Of a stretch of 64,000 bases of DNA, positions 20,975-30,727 are shown piece after piece. The notes beneath the pieces were generated by a model. That model saw nothing but the letters and a program-made list of their open reading frames with translations, did no database searches and was not told the DNA's origin. The translations under genes were made by a program, and so were the position numbers. The stretch lies in assembly GCA_900169235.1 (NCBI GenBank), contig FWCC01000144.1, positions 699-64,698 of the forward strand. Direction: 5' to 3'. This DNA comes from Zarea fungicola (Eukaryota > Ascomycota > Sordariomycetes > Hypocreales > Cordycipitaceae). How positions within the stretch are numbered: the stretch's first letter is position 1; every line of letters begins with the position of its first letter.

Positions 20975-22836
20975 ATGAAACCATCGATTCTGCCTCTCGG
21001 CTTAGCAGGCCTCGTTACTGCGACAGCTCCTCAGCCAGTCGAGACAACGCGCCACGGTAGTCTACTTGGAGGGGCATGCGCAACCACAAACGTCAACTTC
21101 TTTTATTCAATTCCGAATGCCAAGCCACCGATTGAAAATCTGCGCTTCCAAGCCCCGCGACTTTTTGGCCATTTCGGAAACAGAAATGCGACTGTCAAAG
21201 CACCAGCATGCACTCAGTTTGGCACTACCTTGTCGAGGCTGGAGTACAGTCTGAAGACTGGTACGTTTGTGCAGTTTCTGTCATTCAACGCCAGTTCAAC
21301 CACTTTGTGATCGTGAGAACGCCTACATGTTCCAACGTAATAACAAATAACTGTGCATCAGTCTGTTCTTAGATGTATGGGCACCAGCCAATGCGACGCC
21401 TCATTCACGCTTGCCTGTCAATGTTTGGGTTTATGGTTGAAGCGACGAAACGGGAGGCATTTCCAATCCGCTCTATGATGGTGCAACGCTGCGGTCGACT
21501 CTTTTCTGGTGTCGATCAACTATCACGTTGGACCTCTTGGGTTCCTGTCCCTTCAGGCTGCGGACTTGAAGGGTAATTTTGGAATCGAAGATATCCTCCT
21601 CGGGTTGAAGTGGGTGACGACCAGCATTGAGAATTTCGGCGGTGATCCCGTATGTGCTTGCTCCAATTCTAATGACTTACTGTGTCGGAACCAAAACTAA
21701 TTTATGCGCTATAGGTCCAGGTCCTTCTCTTTGGTCAATCTGCAGGCGCGTTTGACACCCAGGTTGTTGCCTCATTGGAACAATCCAAATCCCTCATCAA
21801 CTCAGCAATCATAATGTCTCCGGCCGGTAACTTGCCAACACTCGCCGAGGCCGATGCCTGGAGCAGGCTGTTTCTGAGCAGCCTGAACTGTAGTACCTCT
21901 GATGTATGTCTTCAACTTCTAGTACAGGTCTCTTACGCTAACTTGCGCTGGATTCATCGCTTGCGGTCGATACCCGTAGCCAGCCTTCAGTCGACAGTAC
22001 TCAAAATTCCAAAGCTGGTTGGGCCGGATATTGGAAGTCTGCTTGAGCATTCTGGCCGAGGATTACTAGAATGGGGTCCCGTTATCGACTGATCTCTTAT
22101 CAAAGGCCGGTTGCCGAAGCACAGCGTACAAGTTCCCTCCACCTTCAGCTCTACGGCCAAGGAGGGAACTCTATTCGTCCTCGGAGACTACCAAGCAGCC
22201 TTTGCGACTCTAAACAGCACCGATTATGATCTCTTCCTCAACAGTCATTTCGGATCATTGGCAACACTTGTCAAAGCGAAATACCCTCTATCCGATTTTC
22301 CTCCGTCGCAGGTATCGCCCAACCCAGTCTCAGCGGCGATCCAGGCCATCGACAGAGACGCCGTCTTCCGCTGCTCAGCCTACCGCGGACTGCTTGGGGG
22401 TATTGCAAACAATGTCCCGGTGTTTACTTACTCTTTTGGCCACACTCCCTCCTATACTTGGGTTACAAATGTTCCTCAGACTGCATTTATCCATGCATTC
22501 CTTGGCCCGGCACATACGTCAGACATTCCTTTTGCTTTTGGTAATTTGAACAACCTACCACTTGGTGGCAACCCTCACAACTGTAGTCTCACGGCAGATG
22601 AGGGAAAGATTAGTGGGTTTATGAGGACAGCATGGACCAACATGGCAATGCATGGAGAGCCAGGACACGGTTGGAAGCCATTTACACTCGAAAAACCGCT
22701 GGGCGTCAATTTCACCGAGAGTATATTCTTTTTTGGTGACATTGATTACGAGATTTGCACGTTTTGGGGTGACATGAAGAGCCGTCTTCGTGGCCTCTCA
22801 GCCGGCCGGGGTGCCGGCCGGGGTGCCTGCCATTAA
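20975..22836 (+). pseudogene. Type B carboxylesterase/lipase, inactivated
   Basis: It starts at the ATG at 20975 with a signal-like N-terminus. Intron 1 is 21261-21372 and intron 2 is 21650-21714. Family motifs are clear: NPLYDG, SINYHVGPLGFLSLQ, GNFGIEDILLGLKWV, IENFGGDP, the nucleophile elbow GQSAGA, and a His-containing AHTSDIPFAFGNL. Three lesions break it. TGA at 21438-21440 falls where the conserved YGG glycine belongs. A one-base loss near 21483-21486 shifts the frame between NPLYDG and SINYH. A second in-frame TGA lies at 22090-22092. The C-terminal tail has a duplicated GRGAGRGA. An intact enzyme would hydrolyse carboxylic esters outside the cell. Sequencing error is possible but three independent errors are unlikely. 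Confidence 0.8.
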
Positions 22837-23127
22837 CAAAAGCTGCAGCTATTGGGGCATCTTGCCTTGATACGAATTTCGATTCTTGAAATTTGTGCCA
22901 GATAATGGTGTATTATTAGTGCTGCTTTATCGCCTCATATGACTGTGGCATTCTCCCCAAATTCATATTTCTTTACGCTCCGACTTCTCCCACATCTCTT
23001 GATTCTCTTGATTCTCGGCATGCCCTTAGTTCTCCCGCTTATTTTAATTTATTAAACTCAAATAGCGCTAGAAACACATAACCAATGCTCCAGACTGATC
23101 TTATCCAGGACCCCGAATAGCTACAAA

Positions 23128-23504
23128 ATGAACAGCAGAGGTGACATTCTATATGATTTGGGTCCCAGCAGCCTGTTAGTCGCTTTGCGAAACGATTACG
23201 TCTAAGCTCAAATAGCAAGGTGCAATATCACTAACTACCATCATTGTTAATTAAGTTAACAGGTACTGGCAGAGCTGTAACGGCATGCTTTGTTGCTGCA
23301 GGACTTTCTGGCCGCGCTATTGTACTTGCGCTCGACAACTACGCAGTTGACCTGGAACAGGGGGTGTTATGCTATGGTACTGTTGGTGCTGGCTTCTCTA
23401 CCTTGATTGTCCTAGTACCGCGGCTCATTCGTCCCTTGCAGGTACGGTCTAGATATGTCTGTCCACCCCGTTCTAATACTGTGGTTCAGCTTTGCGTGTC
23501 TTAG
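23128..23504 (+). CDS. Possible small three-exon membrane protein (tentative)
   Basis: A candidate model: exons 23128-23140, 23263-23441 and 23490-23504, 68 residues. The middle exon encodes two hydrophobic segments (GRAVTACFVAAGLSGRAIVL and YGTVGAGFSTLIVLVPRLI). The introns have CTAAC/CTAAT branch-like sites and AG ends; the first donor, GTGACA, is weak. No family was recognised, and the last exon (LCVS) is suspiciously short. It may instead be a fragment of a decayed membrane protein gene. Confidence 0.25.
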
Positions 23505-23733
23505 CTGGTGCGGAACTGGCCAGCGCCAGGCCGACATGAAATTAAATGCCAAATTACACTTATCATCCACGCGGGTTATGCAAAGTATTTCGAGAATAAG
23601 ATGAATTGCATATATTTAGCATAGTCAGAGAAATTTTCAGACAATGGCTCTAACTAAACTTGATCCTAAAGCATCGACAATGAACACACAGCGACAGTGA
23701 GGCAAGGCGAGAAGCTTTTGCTAGCAAAATCAT

Positions 23734-24094
23734 CTAGATGCAGCACTTCCAGCTACCATCAGGGCAGCCAAAGTCCCAAAAGACGGATCGCCTGTTGCTG
23801 GGGCAGTTCGGCTTCCAGCACATGGCAGGTCGGCTGGGAGTACCCTGCTGTTTGCAGCCGATGGCCCTCGCGGCGAGTGGCTCCACGGACTGGGCCTCCT
23901 CAGTAGGAGAGGCATAGACTTTGCAGATAGATTAGTATGCCAAACGATGTAATAGGATTAAGAGTGGCGTGGAGATGGATCACTGAATCTTACCGGAAGC
24001 GATGAGGCTGTGATGGAGATGTTAGCGAAGCACAAGTCGCAATTGGAGCAATATTATCCTACCCGATGACAACAAGACTGGAGTAAGCGCGCAT
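23734..24094 (-). CDS. Small secreted cysteine-rich protein (76 residues)
   Basis: Not visible as a long ORF because it is split into 24094-24063 (32 bp), 24007-23994 (14 bp) and 23918-23734 (185 bp) by introns of 55 and 75 bp with canonical GT-AG ends. The exons sum to 77 codons. It begins MRAYSSLVVIGLIASVYAS, a clear signal peptide, followed by a short acidic pro-like segment (PTEEAQSVEPLAAR), then a compact domain with six cysteines: IGCKQQG, AMCWKPNCP, FGCPDGSWKCCI at the very C-terminus. A TATATAA box lies about 110 bp upstream and the ATG is preceded by AAA. It has the hallmarks of a fungal effector or antimicrobial-type peptide. The AAR/A boundary could be a processing point. No known family was recognised. 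The function is unknown. Confidence 0.75.
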
Positions 24095-24202
24095 TTTCAA
24101 AAGATTTGATTCGTGTCGTGAATGTAAACGTAGAGTAAGTTGGAGGATTTTATGATTTGGTTGAACTGGAAGGTGAAGCGTCTGTAAGGGTCGAGCAGCC
24201 CT

Positions 24203-24209
24203 TTATATA
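24203..24209 (-). promoter_or_regulatory. TATA box of the small cysteine-rich gene
   Basis: TATATAA on the minus strand, about 110 bp upstream of the ATG at 24094, with a pyrimidine-rich leader between. It supports the gene model. Confidence 0.5.
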
Positions 24210-26065
24210 CTTGAAGGGACCGGTTAAACAGCAATTTTTTTTCTTTTGAAAAAAAGAAGAAGGATTCTATGATCTACAAAAGCTGAATAACTAGAAGCAG
24301 TAAGAAAACAGGTTAATTAACGCGAAAAAACGAACTTTGACCGAAACCAAGCCGGAGCTATCACCGCATCCAGTCTTAAGACGTTGTTAAACGACATTCC
24401 GGTTGGTGTTTCCTCCAATCAGGAAGTCCCTTGTAAGCAATTCGTCTTGAACGGATGGAATATTATGCCGTCGTCTAAAAAAAACGGCATATTTGAAGTA
24501 AGCAGAACAGCTTGACTGGAGAGCTGGCTGATGATCCCATGGGGAGCTGAGGACGCTGTGTGACATTTCGCCAAGGTCGCGAGCAGCGTGCAGATACGTG
24601 CATGTTGCCAAGTTTAAAATACGGAGCTTCCATCCTTTGAGTGAAAATGGTATTGAAATAGACAATCTTTGCAGCTGAAATCTATAGCAGATTTTCCAGA
24701 TCCCCTCTATTTGAGTCAGTTACCAATAGGATACTCTGTCGCAATATTGTAGTTGACAGAAAAATGCTGCAACATTCAGTAGCTGTAAGTTGATAGTCTC
24801 TACATCTGGGTGACTGGAACTTTCATTATTGCCAAGACACATCCTGGCACTAATTAACATTGGCGAACCTTGTCTATAGCTGACAACCACTGAGGGTTAA
24901 CAAATATCTGCAGCTACAGGAAGCTGAGCTGCACATAAACCCCGCGGTCGGCGACCTCCCGCAATTTAAATCATACCAGGCTGCGGCTGATGCCTATCAG
25001 CTGAATTGCTATAGCGACGTACCAATACGTGTTTCGCGGTGTCCTACAAAAGTCAAGCGAGTCCTGATAGCTCATTTATACTTGTTAAACTTCCAAGTTG
25101 CATACCATATAGCTAGTGTAATGGTGAGACGAGAATGACGATTGATCGTTTACATCGTGAACGCCGTTTCGTTCAGCTAACTACCATTTTAGTAACTTTT
25201 TTAAGGCTCATTGGCGGTCCCAAAAATGTTGGCGTTGGTGGCGTTGGTGGCGGCATTTTTGCGTTCTGGACCTTGTTTTGATCTTGGCCAAACATTCGAC
25301 CACCACTTATTTATTAGTTAGGGTTAGTTGTTCTTGTGAAGAAAACAGCACTCGTAATGATGGTCTGCACCTCATTCAGGCACGACAGTAACCGCTGAAA
25401 TTCATCAGAGGGGGTTTCGTGACTAAAAGGTCTGCCACAAAATGTGGAACCCGAATTTCCCGTATATATCCGAGTTTCCTTCACGTTTTCTCGTTCTGCT
25501 ATTGTTACCACGACTCTCGAAGTTGCGCATTCTCAGTCAACCCACCCGTTACCAACTGTTGAACCAGCGAATCTCCAGCATCCCCCACTTCCGCTTCTCC
25601 AGTACACTTTAGCCCAATCTCCTCATTGAGGTCTAGGTCCCGATGTACAAAGTCAGCAGCAACATGCCTCGCAGCATGGCTTCTTTGAAACAGGCCCGGT
25701 ACCTCGCCGTCATAGGGCGCGACGGACCGAGCCCCAGTTAACTAGCTGGATCGTCACATGCTCCCCATTGCCACGAGCACTCAACCCAGTGGTTATTAAT
25801 AGCATAGCGAGTTTAGTGACCTATTAATTAATATTTTTCACCAAATAAATCGTTCAACGGCCATCACAGAATAGGTCCATCGTCCCCTCGAATTTGAAGG
25901 TAATTTGACCACATCATCGCCGAAACGCCATTAATTCCTTCACAGCCTATACCGGGCAGTAGGACGTGACTGCTCAGTAGGAATGGTTTGATCAGTACTG
26001 AACATACTAAGCATTCCAGCACAATAGAGAGATAAGCTAGATACACATGGAAGGGAAAGGAACAT

Positions 26066-26157
26066 AGCTGGTCTAGATAGCTTAGATCTCTATTAATTGA
26101 TCTAGGCAATAGTTTCGCCATTAAGACTTATACTTTTAATGATACTTACGCGACATT
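26066..26157 (+). repeat. Second copy of the 104-194 dispersed repeat
   Basis: Matches the reverse complement of 104-194. The best part is CTAGATAGCTTAGATCTCTA, which continues into TTAATT; the two copies differ at two positions over about 33 bp, and similarity continues at roughly 70 percent for 60 bp more. A small perfect hairpin, GACATTAC/GTAATGTC, follows at 26152-26173. Confidence 0.55.
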
Positions 26158-27203
26158 ACTGTTTGGTAATGTCCGCTATTTAATAGGCCTACGGCGTGAT
26201 GTTGTAAAGTTTGTTGAGCGTACAATTGGTGATTGCTAAACTCACTTTGCAGCAGAATGACGATTTGTAAGGGCAAATGAATGTAAAATTCTGTTTCTTG
26301 TTTCACCTACAAAGGAAATACCCTGTCTAGGAATAACCTCCTCTACTTATAGGCAAAATACCCATACTACCGAGTCATTTTTGCTTTATTAATCTCCACC
26401 GTTGTTCTCGGCCCTCTCTGTTGATTGTACGGCAGTTGTACGTGGTTTACCGGCAAAAGTGCAGGCTCCGCCCCAGCCGACCCCTTTCAGGATGGATTCC
26501 ATAATCACACTCCGCGCAACAGGTACATAGGCGCCAGGGCGCAGGGCGCGCATTTAATATTGTGCCTTGCGACTAACTACTGCGCTCTTTCTGCGTTTAC
26601 AGTTTGCTGACACCCCACTGTGCCGAGTAACCGTCGCGGATGAAAAAGTGCTGCACCACGTTCCGATCCCTTCTGTACCGAGTTGTGTGTAGGCTGTGAG
26701 ATGCGCCGACGGAAGAGTTGGAATATATTCTCCCCTTTACAATAGAGCCGTGGAGAAAGAGAGTCAGGACGGCGAGGGATGGTATAGGTCACTACAGCAA
26801 GAGAGCGCCCGTATTCGGGAGCGTTGGCAACAATTTTTTTTTTTTTTTCCTTTTTAAACTGGCACTAGATATAGAGTAGACTGGGTATATTTTAGCATTA
26901 AATAAAATAAAAAATAGGTGTGGCGGGGATGAGAATAAGCAGGGAGGTCTGTCGGGTGAGCGTTGAGCTGAAGTGAGAGAGCGTGTGTGCCGTCTTGGTG
27001 TGCGTTTCCTCCATAATCACACCAAGTAACAATAATAAGAGGCCGAAAAGAAAGCAGTAACAAAGAGACACAATGCCAAGCTGAAAACCGGGGCACCGGC
27101 TTTCGGCTTGGGCACGGCTAGGCGGGAGCTAGACTCGGGTAGGAGGAGAGCTTAGAGGGGGACCTCGAAGAGGGCTGGACACCCCTGTATCACTCACTTG
27201 TCA

Positions 27204-27310
27204 TGTAGTTAGCTTGTCGTCAAATAAATCCACTCAACAGCACACCGAGGCGGTAACTAGTTAGCAACCTGTCGTCAGATCCTCCACCCAACCACAGACC
27301 GAGGCAAGGC
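27204..27310. repeat. Diverged tandem duplication of about 53 bp
   Basis: Two units share TAGTTAGC, TGTCGTCA, TCCACYCAAC and CAGACCGAGGC-like blocks in the same order (unit 1 about 27207-27253, unit 2 about 27256-27306). Non-coding; possibly a relic of an element end. Confidence 0.45.
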
Positions 27311-27850
27311 ACGTTTTCCGGCAGGTCCCGCGTTCATGTGCAATACAGTGCCGGACGAACTCACCCTAGAGACGCCGACCTCTATGCCGGCAGCATCATT
27401 GTGAGATTGGGCTTTTTCCATCTATCCACGCTTACAGTAATTGCAGTGGTAAGTTGGAATAATGTCTATTTAAAGCCAATCTGTATTAACGACTTGATGC
27501 GCCGTTGGGCGTCTCGATGACCCAATCAATCGCCGTCGCTCTGCCATGCTCCTCCCACGACAATGGTGAATGGGGGAGCACTTGCGACAGCATCATCCAC
27601 AACGTCCCGTTGAGTAAGCATCCCTTGAACAATTCATGGGTTCAGCGAGCAGTGATGGGATGGTCAAGACGAAATGTATATAACTAGCCAGCATGCTACG
27701 TAACATGAATTGTTAATTCATCGGTCCCAAAGCGCGCTATTCACACCATCACAGCAACTTCTGTGTCGTCTTCTTTCCTCCTCAATCCAGCCCATAGGAC
27801 TTGTTCCTAAATCAATTTCCTATTTGTCATTCTGTATGAACTACCATACA

Positions 27851-30727
27851 ATGCCCCATCTTCGTTCCATCGTTGCAACTATTGGGTTGGCTAGCCTCCC
27901 ACTTGTAAACGCCGGCAACTGGCAGACAGTTCAGTGTACCGACCCAAAGCTCACCAATGCAGCCATCAATCCCGCCACAAGGTGGGCGGCAGCAAGCGCC
28001 GACGATGCGTGGCAGGTGGCTGTGAAAGCGTGGAATGGCGGTTCTGTGTCCCAGGGAAATATAGCGTTGACCTTTGCCGAGAGCGTTAGCAACACTTTCC
28101 ATGGCCCAGATCAATGGAATTGCCAGGATGTCGGCAACATCCCTTGCTCCGCTGTCGTTCAGTGCTCATCGACTAACCACCCCGCAGGGTGAGTTGTGCC
28201 ATACCGTACCAACCAGGTCGAAGGAAGTCACTAAACATCAGACTAGGTGGTTAATCTTAAACTCTTTTTCAAGTATCCATCAGGCAAGACATGGCTTCAA
28301 TTAGCTCAAGCACTGATAGCTAACCAGACTATAGGTTCACCAGCATACATACAATGCACTGCAGGGCGCCGCGGGTAGTATGACGCCCAATATAGGGACC
28401 TTTGCCTCTACTTTTGCACCCCAGGTAGAAAGCAACAGTAAACTCTTTTCAGACCTCCTCGCCGGTCTTGCTGCTATTGTTGGTTTAGGCTCTGCTTTTT
28501 CTTGGAATGTTGGTAAGTAGCCACATTAGCTGTTGCATTGTTTCTACATTCTCTAACAGTGCAATAGTCATCAAGGAGGCTGGCATCTTCACGAACGATA
28601 ATTATAGAGGTTTCTGGAAGGACGTCTTCAACTCACAGGTCTCCTTCGCCATTGCGGTTGGGAAAAACCACTTACCTGAGTAAGTGCAGGTGTTTTCCTT
28701 GTCGGCGACTGCTAACAATCGAAACAGGGCTGAGTCTGCTCTGGCCACCCAAAATTCCATCTCCTCGGCGTTGGGCTCGGTCATCCAGAGCTGGCTGGAC
28801 GTTGAGACCATGGTTCTTAAAAGTCTCCTCTCTGGTGACAATGGCTCTATCGGCAACCTCACCGAACTCATCAAGGACGGTATGATGACGCAGGTACCCA
28901 ACAGTGTCGATCTGTCATCCTTAACAACAGAGGCCCAAAAGATTTTGTATGGCCAGCTGATTCCCATTGCTTGGAAAATCGCCCCGGCAGGCCTCCACCC
29001 CATCATCCTGTAAGACCAAGTCCTGATAGATGTTGCAACCACAACATATGCATGCGTGCTAACAATTCTTACATTAAAGGCGCACCAGCGAGCCATGCTC
29101 ATCCAAGGCCACAGGCAAGGTGAATGGTTTCATGACTGACGACACAGCCGCTCAGACTCATGTCTGCTACGGCGGCTACACTTTCTACCTCGTAAATGCC
29201 CATTACCACGACAATTCATGCAATGCCAAAGAGTGTAACCCGGCACCTGACGGCGGAGACATGCAGTTCCAGAAACTCCCTGGAGGGACTTACAACGTTT
29301 TATCTCAGGGAAAGTTTGGTGGCGTCACGGTGGATGACATCATCATCAGCTCATACCAAGGTTACCAGCTTAACGGGTACAAGAACGGATATCAGATGCC
29401 TGAGTTATCCAGCTACATTGATGGCTCAGGCACGACAGGTGACTACCTCTTCCAAAACGGTATCCGGACACCTGGTTTCTTTAGCATTCCCATCTGTGTG
29501 GATGTCGATGCAGCCATCCTCAACATTGCCAACCCGCCAAATGGAGACCCCAACTGGCCCTGCGGTAAAGCCGCAGGGACTCCTTTCACCAATCTCAAGG
29601 GCACTAATGTTGTAAGTACGCCTTTCTCATGTGGCCATGCTATTTCCCCTTTCACAAAACTAATGGAATTGCAGCACGTGAACGCTGGCTGCATCAGCTT
29701 CGGTACAAGCAAACGTTGCCACCCCGGCTCATACAGTAAGTTCGTACAACGAGCAGTGCATACCGAGAAATGGAGAATAACTGAGATGAATATAGATGTG
29801 GCCTACCAAAACAAGGATACAAGCTCCGTAGATATCTATGCAAAGTTTGACGATCACAACAAATGGGACGCCAATGTTACTCCAGGGTGCAAGCTATCTG
29901 CCACATTCCCTGCCAACTATGGCGATATATTTTTTGGAGCTGATAACTGTCTATATGACAGTTCTAGCAAACAGATCAATGGCCAATGCTGCACAGCGTC
30001 AACCTCAGACCAGATTCCGAACCCCTATTACAATGGATCACCTAACCCAGCAGCACCTAACAAGGCCAAGGGGACCAACATTCATATTAAGAGTGGATGT
30101 ATCTCTATCAACTCAAGCAAACGCTGTCAGCCAGACTCATATAACGTCGCCTATCAGAACTCTGACACAAGCACCGCGACAATCTATGCCAAGTTTGATG
30201 GAAACAACAAGTGGGACGCCAATGTTACTCCAGGGTGCAAGCTATCTGCCAAATTCCCTGCTAACTATGGTGATGTCTACTTTGGGGACGGTAACTGCCT
30301 TTACGACGCCTCTGGTAAACAAATTGATGGTCAATGCTGCACGGCTTCAACCTCTGACCAGGTTCCAAACCCCTATTATAATGGATCACCTAACCCCGCT
30401 GCGCCTAATAAAGCCAAGGGGACCAACATTCATGTCAATAGTGGATGTATCTCTATCAACTCCAGCAAACGCTGCCATCCAAACACATATAATGTCGCCT
30501 ATCAGAACTCTGATATAAGCACCGCGACAATCTATGCTAAGTTTGATGGTAGCAACAAGTCTGCAACAGTTACCCCCGGTTGTAAACTCGTTGCACAATT
30601 TCCAGCCAACTATGGCGATATCTACTTCGGGGACGGTAACTGCCTTTACGACGCCTCAGGCAAACAGATTAACGGCCGGTGCTGCACGGCTTCAACTTCG
30701 GACCAAGTTCCAAACCCTTACCTCTAA
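27851..30727 (+). CDS. Secreted protein related to the C-terminal half of subgroup C chitinases, with three tandem Cys-rich units
   Basis: Eight exons: 27851-28188, 28247-28283, 28335-28512, 28568-28679, 28728-29009, 29080-29611, 29675-29735 and 29796-30727; 823 residues. A signal peptide ends near LVNA. Residues about 20-435 resemble the region after the GH18 domain of fungal subgroup C (killer-toxin-like) chitinases: ATRWAAASADDAW, FAESVSNTFHGPDQWNC, STNHPAG, ILNSFSSIHQ, then LYGQLIPIAWKI, CYGGYTFYLVNAHYH and GFFSIPICVDVD. No GH18, LysM or CBM18 domain is present. The C-terminal 40 percent is three copies of a unit of up to 116 residues with six cysteines. The second intron starts GCAAGA, a GC-AG intron. 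An upstream in-frame ATG at 27836 is less suited to the signal peptide. The function is unknown; a wall- or chitin-related or antagonistic role is a guess from the family. Confidence 0.75.
29600..30727 (+). repeat. Three tandem 348-bp coding units
   Basis: Unit 2 starts at 30071 and unit 3 at 30419, exactly 348 bp (116 codons) apart. Unit 1 starts at 29600 and carries two introns that units 2 and 3 lack. Each unit has SGC-, KRC-, PGC-, GNC- and CC-type cysteines plus NVAYQN, YAKFD and FPANYGD blocks, and a linker NPYYNGSPNPAAPNKAKGT. Unit 3 is cut short after NPYL and has lost a WDAN block. Confidence 0.85.

Larger units (their letters stand above)
24210..27850. other. 3.6-kb gene-free stretch with repeat relics
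   Basis: No ORF with a recognisable domain on either strand. It contains a short GGCGTTGGT tandem (about 25228-25250), the dispersed repeat at 26066-26157, a T run of about 16 at 26831, and a diverged tandem duplication at 27204-27310. Composition varies from AT-rich (25790-26160) to balanced, as in decayed transposon territory. Confidence 0.45.

Noticed and set aside
24890..25080. Possible helix-turn-helix transposase fragment
   Set aside because: Only a vague resemblance in one frame (YQAAADAYQLN); no further transposase motif.
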